NCBI GenBank assembly: GCA_035624425.1
Contig: DASPRN010000119.1
Coordinates: forward strand, 1-7,224
Length of the DNA stretch: 7,224 bases
Direction: 5' to 3'
Source: AC-32 sp035624425
GTDB lineage: Bacteria > Actinomycetota > Thermoleophilia > Gaiellales > Gaiellaceae
A program made the translations under genes and the position numbers. A model generated the notes under the pieces. It ran no database searches. It saw only the letters and a program-made list of their open reading frames with translations, and was not told where the DNA came from. Below, one piece after another: positions 1 through 4,913 of the stretch; position 1 is the stretch's first letter, and each line of letters opens with the position of its first letter.

Positions 1-297
1 GCGTTCGTCGTGCTCGAGGGCAGCGGGACGCTCGAGCTCCTGCCGCCGCCGGCGGGCGGGGAGACCGAGACGCACGAGCTGCGGCCCGGCCACGTCGTCG
101 GGCGGCCGCCGGGCACGAGGATCTCCCACTCGCTCATCGCCGGGCCGGAGGGGATCACCTACCTCGCCTACGGCACCCGCGAGCCGAACGACATCGTCTG
201 GTACCCGCGCTCGAACAAGATCTTCTTCCGCGGCGTCGGGCTGATGACGCGCCTGGAGCACCTCGATTACGACGACGGCGAGCCCGCCGATTGGTAG
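1..297 (+). CDS. Cupin-domain protein, 3' end only
   Basis: The frame is open from the first base of the window and stops at TAG 295-297, so 98 residues of the C-terminal part are visible and the true start lies outside. The beta-rich opening (AFVVLEGSGTLEL) looks like the strand that follows the first cupin motif. A second cupin-like motif follows at visible residues 30-43 (GHVVGRPPGTRISH), with H43 as a likely metal ligand. The tail has the run YGTREPND, then YPRSNKI and FRGVG, which I remember from single-domain actinobacterial cupins of unknown substrate. The first cupin motif, with most metal ligands, is not in the window, so metal and substrate cannot be judged. It lies 46 bases before trigger factor on the same strand. 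A short hairpin in that gap hints that the two are separate units, but this is weak. The cupin fold call is fairly safe; the function is unknown. Confidence 0.75.
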   Translation, partial: AFVVLEGSGTLELLPPPAGGETETHELRPGHVVGRPPGTRISHSLIAGPEGITYLAYGTREPNDIVWYPRSNKIFFRGVGLMTRLEHLDYDDGEPADW

Positions 298-298
298 A

Positions 299-315
299 GG
301 CCTCACCGGCAGGCC
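299..315 (+). terminator. Short hairpin after the cupin gene, possible weak terminator
   Basis: GGCCT at 299-303 can pair with AGGCC at 311-315 around a 7-base loop, starting 2 bases after the cupin stop codon. The stem is only 5 bp and the following bases (AAGTCACTTTGCTT) are not a clean T-run. In DNA this rich in GC such a stem can occur by chance. Confidence 0.2.
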
Positions 316-343
316 AAGTCACTTTGCTTGAATGGGCCGGGCG

Positions 344-1696
344 ATGGGGACGCAGGTGGAGGAGCTGCCGGACAACAAGGTCCGGCTGAGGGTGGAGGTG
401 CCGCAGGCGGACCTCCAGCACGCCGTCGAGCACGCGACCTCCGACCTGGCGGCTTCGGTCAAGGTGCCCGGCTTCCGCAAGGGCAAGGTGCCGACCGCGG
501 TGCTCGAGGCCCGCATCGGCCGCGAGCGGATCTTCAACGAGGCGGTCGAGACCCATATCGGCGGCTGGTTCCTGAACGCGGCAGCGGACAACCGCATCCG
601 CCCGATCGCCGCGCCGGAGTACGACTACGACGTGCCCGAGTCCGACGACGACCCGTTCAGCTTCACGGCCACCGTCGCGGTGCAGCCGAAGCCCGAGCCC
701 GCCGACTGGACGAAGCTCGACGTCCCGTACGTCGAGCCGAACGTGCCGCAGGAGGTCGTCGACCAGGAGCTCGAGGAGCTGCGCTCGTCGGTCGCGGAGC
801 TGACGCCGGTCGAGAACCGGCCCGCACGCACGGGCGACGTCGCCGTGATCGACGCCTTCGACGACTCGGGCGACGGCCAGCGCGACCTGGTGGTCGAGCT
901 CGGCACGGGCCGCCTGCTCGAGGAGCTCGAGCGTGCGCTGATCGGTTCGAGCCCGGGAGAGACCAAGGAGCTCGAGCTCGAGCAGCCGGACGGCTCGACC
1001 GCGAAGGCCACGGTCACGCTGAAGGAGCTGAAGGAGAAGGTGCTGCCGCCGCTCGACGACGAGCTGGCGCGCGCTGCGAGCGAGTTCGACACTCTCGAGG
1101 AGCTGCGCGCCGACATCGAGCGGCGCATCGGCGAGGTACTCGAGGAGGAGGCCGAGACCGCGTACCGCGCGGCCGCGGTCGACATGCTCGTCGAGGCATC
1201 GGGCGTCCAGGCCGCCGGCCCGTTCGTCGAGTCGCGCACGCGCGAGCTCCTCAGCACGTTCGTCCGCTCGCTCGAGCGGCGCGGGATCAGCGCCGAGGCA
1301 TACCTGCAGCTCTCCGGACAGACCGGCGACCAGCTCGTCGAGCGGCTCCGCGCCGAGGCCGAGCTGTCGGTTGCGCGCGAGCTGATCCTCGAGGCCGTCG
1401 CCGACAAGCTCGGCCTCGAGGTCTCCGACGAGGAGATCGAGGAGCTGATCCGCGATCAGGCGGAGGGGCATGGCGACGATCCCGACAAGGCCGTCAAGCA
1501 GGTCTTCGAGGGCGGCGCCCAGGAGACCCTGCGTGCGGACCTGCGCCTGCGCAAGGCGCTCGACCGGGTCGCGGCAGAGGCGCAGCGCGTTCCGGCGGAG
1601 GTTGCGCGAGCCCGCGAGAGCATCTGGACCCCCGACAAGGAATCCCCCCCGACCGACACGAAACTGTGGACCCCCGGCAGCAAGGAGCCGGCTTGA
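344..1696 (+). CDS. tig: Trigger factor, ribosome-associated chaperone
   Basis: Trigger factor binds the ribosome exit site and shields emerging chains. From ATG 344 the protein has 450 residues (E. coli about 432). The ribosome-docking signature GFRKGKVP falls at residues 43-50, the same numbering as E. coli, which is why I prefer this ATG over the in-frame ATG at 332 (four extra residues). Neither has a good Shine-Dalgarno; TTGAAT at 328-333 is a weak -10 candidate that could give a near-leaderless mRNA starting by 344. Residues 1-110 are the ribosome-binding domain, about 163-230 a shortened FKBP-like domain, and the remainder the helical, acidic C-terminal chaperone arms. The FKBP-like part lacks the usual aromatic active-site residues (LLEELE stands where IPGFE is typical), so prolyl isomerase activity is doubtful. 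The tail carries WTP twice, at 428-430 and 442-444. clpP follows 16 bases later, so they are very probably co-transcribed. Confidence 0.95.
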   Translation: MGTQVEELPDNKVRLRVEVPQADLQHAVEHATSDLAASVKVPGFRKGKVPTAVLEARIGRERIFNEAVETHIGGWFLNAAADNRIRPIAAPEYDYDVPESDDDPFSFTATVAVQPKPEPADWTKLDVPYVEPNVPQEVVDQELEELRSSVAELTPVENRPARTGDVAVIDAFDDSGDGQRDLVVELGTGRLLEELERALIGSSPGETKELELEQPDGSTAKATVTLKELKEKVLPPLDDELARAASEFDTLEELRADIERRIGEVLEEEAETAYRAAAVDMLVEASGVQAAGPFVESRTRELLSTFVRSLERRGISAEAYLQLSGQTGDQLVERLRAEAELSVARELILEAVADKLGLEVSDEEIEELIRDQAEGHGDDPDKAVKQVFEGGAQETLRADLRLRKALDRVAAEAQRVPAEVARARESIWTPDKESPPTDTKLWTPGSKEPA

Positions 1697-1700
1697 ACCC

Positions 1701-1707
1701 AGAGGAG
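1701..1707 (+). promoter_or_regulatory. Ribosome binding site of clpP
   Basis: AGAGGAG lies 5 bases before ATG 1713, just after the tig stop codon at 1694-1696. It fixes the clpP start and shows that clpP is translated from its own site on a shared message. The open frame that continues further upstream is therefore not coding. Confidence 0.8.
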
Positions 1708-1712
1708 ACGCT

Positions 1713-2330
1713 ATGAGCCCGTTGATCCCGATGGTGATCGAGCAGACCTCGCGCGGCGAGCGCGCGTTCGACATCTACTCGCGCTTGCTGAACGAGCGCA
1801 TCATCTTTCTCGGAACACCCGTCGACGACCAGATCGCCAACCTGATCATCGCGCAGCTCCTCCACCTGGAGTCGGAGGACCCCGACAAGGACCTCTCGAT
1901 CTACATCAACTCGCCAGGGGGCTCCGTGTACCACGGGCTCGCGATCTACGACACGATGCAGTTCATCAAGCCCGACGTGCAGACGATCTGCGTCGGCACG
2001 GCGATGTCGATGGGCGCGCTCCTTCTTGCAGGCGGCGCGAAAGGAAAGCGGATGGCCTTGCCGAACGCCAAGATCCTCATCCACCAGGTCTGGGGCGGCT
2101 TCCAGGGGCAGGCGACCGACATCGAGATCCATGCCCGGGAGACGATCGCCCTCAAGCGCAGACTCGAGGAGATCATGAGCGAGCACACCGGCCAGAACAT
2201 CGACAAGGTCTCGAAGGACATGGAGCGCGACTACTTCATGACCCCGCAGGAAGCGCAGGACTACGGCATCATCGACAGTGTGATCATCCACCGCGACACG
2301 GCCAGGGACGGGGCCAAGGCCGACACCTAG
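1713..2330 (+). CDS. clpP: ATP-dependent Clp protease proteolytic subunit
   Basis: ClpP is the serine peptidase whose two stacked heptamers form the degradation chamber of ClpXP in the cytosol. The 205-residue product is of normal length. The N-terminus (PMVIEQTSRGERAFDIYSRL, residues 6-25) is typical and shows little or no propeptide. The oxyanion glycine region is SPGG at 67-70. The catalytic triad is S99 (in AMSMG), H124 (in ILIHQ) and D173 (in ERDYFM), close to E. coli S97/H122/D171. The handle-helix region GQATDIEIHARE at 132-143 is intact. Two places differ from the usual pattern: AMSMG where AASMG is common around the nucleophile, and HQVWGG where HQPxGG is common after the catalytic histidine. 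It lies between tig and clpX, with clpX 39 bases downstream. Only one clpP is present here, although many actinobacteria carry a clpP1-clpP2 pair. It should be active as judged from its residues. Confidence 0.97.
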   Translation: MSPLIPMVIEQTSRGERAFDIYSRLLNERIIFLGTPVDDQIANLIIAQLLHLESEDPDKDLSIYINSPGGSVYHGLAIYDTMQFIKPDVQTICVGTAMSMGALLLAGGAKGKRMALPNAKILIHQVWGGFQGQATDIEIHARETIALKRRLEEIMSEHTGQNIDKVSKDMERDYFMTPQEAQDYGIIDSVIIHRDTARDGAKADT

Positions 2331-2331
2331 C

Positions 2332-2344
2332 CCTAGCTTCTAGG
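2332..2344 (+). other. Small inverted repeat between clpP and clpX
   Basis: CCTAG at 2332-2336 is complementary to CTAGG at 2340-2344 with a 3-base loop, directly after the clpP stop codon. There is no T-run, and the clpX ribosome binding site follows 16 bases later, so a terminator is unlikely. It could be an mRNA processing or stability element, or chance. Confidence 0.2.
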
Positions 2345-2359
2345 CCGATTCCGAGGTAA

Positions 2360-2365
2360 AAGGAG
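2360..2365 (+). promoter_or_regulatory. Ribosome binding site of clpX
   Basis: AAGGAG ends 4 bases before GTG 2370. It supports GTG as the initiation codon of clpX. The zinc finger begins at residue 13 from this start, as expected for the family. Confidence 0.8.
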
Positions 2366-2369
2366 AGAC

Positions 2370-3647
<1,278 letters not shown>

Positions 3648-3653
3648 AGGCGC

Positions 3654-3693
3654 GGGGAAACCCCTGGTTTGAGCGTGGGGGAACCCCTGGGTT
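3654..3693 (+). repeat. Imperfect direct repeat of a 17-base motif
   Basis: GGGGAAACCCCTGGTTT at 3654-3670 recurs as GGGGGAACCCCTGGGTT at 3677-3693, 15 of 17 bases identical at a 23-base offset. Only the second copy is completed into a long hairpin. The first can form only short stems. This looks like a decayed and an intact copy of the same element. Confidence 0.6.
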
Positions 3694-3701
3694 CCCCCAC
3701 G
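3674..3701. terminator. Strong 13-bp hairpin downstream of clpX
   Basis: CGTGGGGGAACCC (3674-3686) pairs perfectly with GGGTTCCCCCACG (3689-3701) around a nominal 2-base centre; in RNA the innermost pairs would open to give a larger loop. It begins 26 bases after the clpX stop codon, where a terminator of the tig-clpP-clpX operon would be expected. No T-run follows on either strand, so it is not a canonical intrinsic terminator. It may be a T-less actinobacterial terminator, a 3'-end stabiliser, or a dispersed palindromic repeat. The hairpin is certain; its role is inferred. Confidence 0.55.
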
Positions 3702-3796
3702 AGCCCCCTCCTTGCGGGCGGAGGCTCAGTCACGGGCGTTTCACGAGCCGGCGGCTGGGGTTTCCGTTCCGGCGTTCTGGTCGTAGCGAGCCTCCC

Positions 3797-3813
3797 GCCG
3801 GGCAAAGCCCGGC
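3797..3813. repeat. 7-bp hairpin at the edge of the tandem repeat
   Basis: GCCGGGC (3797-3803) pairs with GCCCGGC (3807-3813) around an AAA loop. The right arm is inside the first 61-bp repeat copy, while the left arm lies just outside it. The second repeat copy has only the right arm, preceded by unrelated bases, so this stem forms only at the first copy. The left arm may be the remnant of a longer original unit. Confidence 0.5.
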
Positions 3814-3925
3814 TCCGGCGGCGGATCGACGCGCCTCGAGCCCGGGGTCTGACCCCGGGTGGTGAAAGCCCGGCTCCGGCGGCGGATCGACGCGCATCAA
3901 GCCGGGGGTCTGACCCCGGGTGGTG
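3804..3925. repeat. Two-copy tandem repeat of 61 bp with palindromic cores
   Basis: Copy 1 (3804-3864) and copy 2 (3865-3925) are contiguous, equal in length, and identical at 58 of 61 bases. The three differences all fall within unit positions 31-40, so both flanks of that variable patch are perfectly conserved. Each copy ends in a palindrome. In copy 1, CCCGGGGTC (3841-3849) and GACCCCGGG (3851-3859) form a perfect 9-bp stem around one T. In copy 2, the GGGGTC/GACCCC core (3905-3917) is intact but the outer stem has one mismatch. On the - strand the core reads GGGGTCAGACCCC, a form I recall from dispersed intergenic palindromic repeats in GC-rich bacteria. The copies may act as 3'-end structures for the two converging genes or be mobile REP-like elements. 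Confidence 0.85.
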
Positions 3926-3936
3926 CCCGGGTGGTG
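3915..3936. repeat. Tandem duplication of the 11-base repeat tail
   Basis: CCCGGGTGGTG at 3915-3925, the last 11 bases of repeat copy 2, is repeated exactly at 3926-3936. The same tail also closes copy 1 at 3854-3864. This suggests slippage or unequal recombination at the end of the array, or the start of a third copy that was lost. Confidence 0.7.
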
Positions 3937-3962
3937 CAGTTCCTCCGTTGCTGCTGTCGCCA

Positions 3963-4913
3963 TCAGGAGGCCCCCGGCTCCGCGGCCTTCGCGCGGTCGA
4001 GGACGTCGCCGAGCCTGAGCGTCCGCAGCATCAGGAAGAGCGCGATCGCCCCGATGATGACGTTCACGAGGGTCACCACGAGGTAGATCCCGATGCTGTA
4101 TGCGAGCAGGCGCGAGGTCGACGCCTGGCCGTGGAGGATCGCCACGAGGAACCCCTGCTTGGTCCCGGCGCCGCCGGGAGAGAACGGCAGCAGCGTCGAG
4201 AGGCTGTCCGCGACCTGGGAAAGCAGCGCATTGTGGATCGTCGGGCGAATGTGGAAGGCGCGCAGGAAGAAGTACAGCGACGCGATCCGGCAGACCCAGC
4301 TCGCGAGCTGCCAGCTCGCGACCTCGCGGAGGTAGCGGCGCGGCTCGCGCAGGATCGCGAGACCGCGGCCGATGCGCTCGCGGAAACCCTCGCTCGACCT
4401 GAGCTTCCAGGAGAGCCAGATCACGGCGACCGTCAGGAGCGCGACGATGGTCGCCGTCGCCTTGCTGTTCCGGAAGACCCAGCCCCAGTCGAATGACGGC
4501 GTGTGGACGCTCGGCAGGACGCCGATCGATAGCGCCCAGAGGAAGAAGGCACCGGCAAGCACGAAGTCGAGCACCGTCTCGGTGACGAGCGTCGAGGCGA
4601 GCGTCGTGTAGGTCGCGCCGGGAAGGCGGCGGTGGACGAGGTAGAGCTTCACGACGTCTCCTCCTCGCCCGGGCACGATCGAGTTGACGCCGACACCGAC
4701 GAAGTAGGCGCCCGCGACCGGGGCCAGCGGAATCGGCTTCCGCGGATAGGCCGCGCGGATGATGTTGCGCCAGGCGACGGTGCGCAGGAGCACCCTCGAC
4801 AGGTGGAAGCTGATCGCGACCGCGAGCGGGCCCCACGAGACCGACGCCAGCTCGCCGAAGAAGACCGAGAACGCGTGAAAGAACTCGTGCACGTCTCCGT
4901 AAACTTGCCTCAT
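3963..4913 (-). CDS. Lysylphosphatidylglycerol synthase TM-region/UPF0104 (YbhN-like) membrane protein
   Basis: This is a 316-residue polytopic membrane protein with about seven hydrophobic segments, roughly at 25-45, 62-80, 103-133, 152-170, 199-218, 228-244 and 269-296. The family-like signatures are NSIVPGRGGDVVKLYL at 77-92, in the position of the usual 'P.R.GE..R' loop, and PFSPGGAGTKQG at 243-254, where a glutamate is more usual than Q253. There is no C-terminal soluble aminoacyl transferase domain, so it is not a full MprF. Members of this group are thought to be flippases or lipid-handling proteins, but most are uncharacterised. ATG 4913 is chosen because it precedes the first hydrophobic region; a GTG at 4961 would give 16 more residues buried deep in valS. 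No Shine-Dalgarno is visible. It diverges from valS with 2 shared bases and converges on clpX. Substrate unknown. Confidence 0.82.
   Translation of the reverse strand: MRQVYGDVHEFFHAFSVFFGELASVSWGPLAVAISFHLSRVLLRTVAWRNIIRAAYPRKPIPLAPVAGAYFVGVGVNSIVPGRGGDVVKLYLVHRRLPGATYTTLASTLVTETVLDFVLAGAFFLWALSIGVLPSVHTPSFDWGWVFRNSKATATIVALLTVAVIWLSWKLRSSEGFRERIGRGLAILREPRRYLREVASWQLASWVCRIASLYFFLRAFHIRPTIHNALLSQVADSLSTLLPFSPGGAGTKQGFLVAILHGQASTSRLLAYSIGIYLVVTLVNVIIGAIALFLMLRTLRLGDVLDRAKAAEPGAS
4900..4905 (+). promoter_or_regulatory. Probable -10 element of valS, leaderless start
   Basis: TAAACT fits the TANNNT pattern of actinobacterial -10 elements and ends 6 bases before ATG 4912. This is the spacing expected if transcription starts at or next to the A of the ATG. 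No Shine-Dalgarno precedes the ATG, and an in-frame TAA at 4900-4902 (part of the same hexamer) rules out any start further upstream. A -35 box is not clear; TGAAAG at 4876-4881 is a poor candidate. The element lies inside the first codons of the divergent membrane-protein gene. Confidence 0.5.

Larger units (their letters stand above)
3648..3962. other. Repeat-rich gap between convergent genes, no gene seen
   Basis: This 315-base stretch separates the 3' ends of clpX and the membrane-protein gene. Open frames cross it in several directions, but none has a ribosome binding site or a recognisable product, and the translated repeats are low-complexity strings rich in Pro, Gly and Arg. The left part (3654-3701) holds related G4-5/C4-5 motifs and a strong hairpin. 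At 3702-3796 I see only a bulged stem (3701-3705 and 3709-3711 pairing with 3720-3727). The right part (3797-3936) holds a hairpin and a two-copy tandem repeat with palindromic cores. The last 26 bases show nothing notable. Confidence 0.75.

Noticed and set aside
332..343. ATG 332 as start of trigger factor
   Set aside because: Not excluded, but ATG 344 places the GFRKGKVP signature exactly at the family numbering, and 332 has no Shine-Dalgarno either.
1470..1712. Upstream in-frame extension of clpP into tig
   Set aside because: A clear Shine-Dalgarno and the standard ClpP N-terminus place the start at ATG 1713. The extension reads as an Arg/Pro-rich shadow of tig.
155..1774. A 539-codon open frame on the - strand opposite tig
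   Set aside because: Its composition is that of an antisense shadow (Leu/Arg/Asp-rich), it has no motif, and it lies across a clear trigger factor gene.
3804..3936. CRISPR array
   Set aside because: There are only two directly adjacent copies with no unique spacers between them, and no cas gene nearby.
3669..4496. TTG-started open frame that begins in the hairpin, runs through the 61-bp repeats and enters the antisense of the membrane protein
   Set aside because: No ribosome binding site, a low-complexity product, and its second half is antisense to a clear membrane-protein gene. The repeats are open in several frames because they lack A/T-rich stops.
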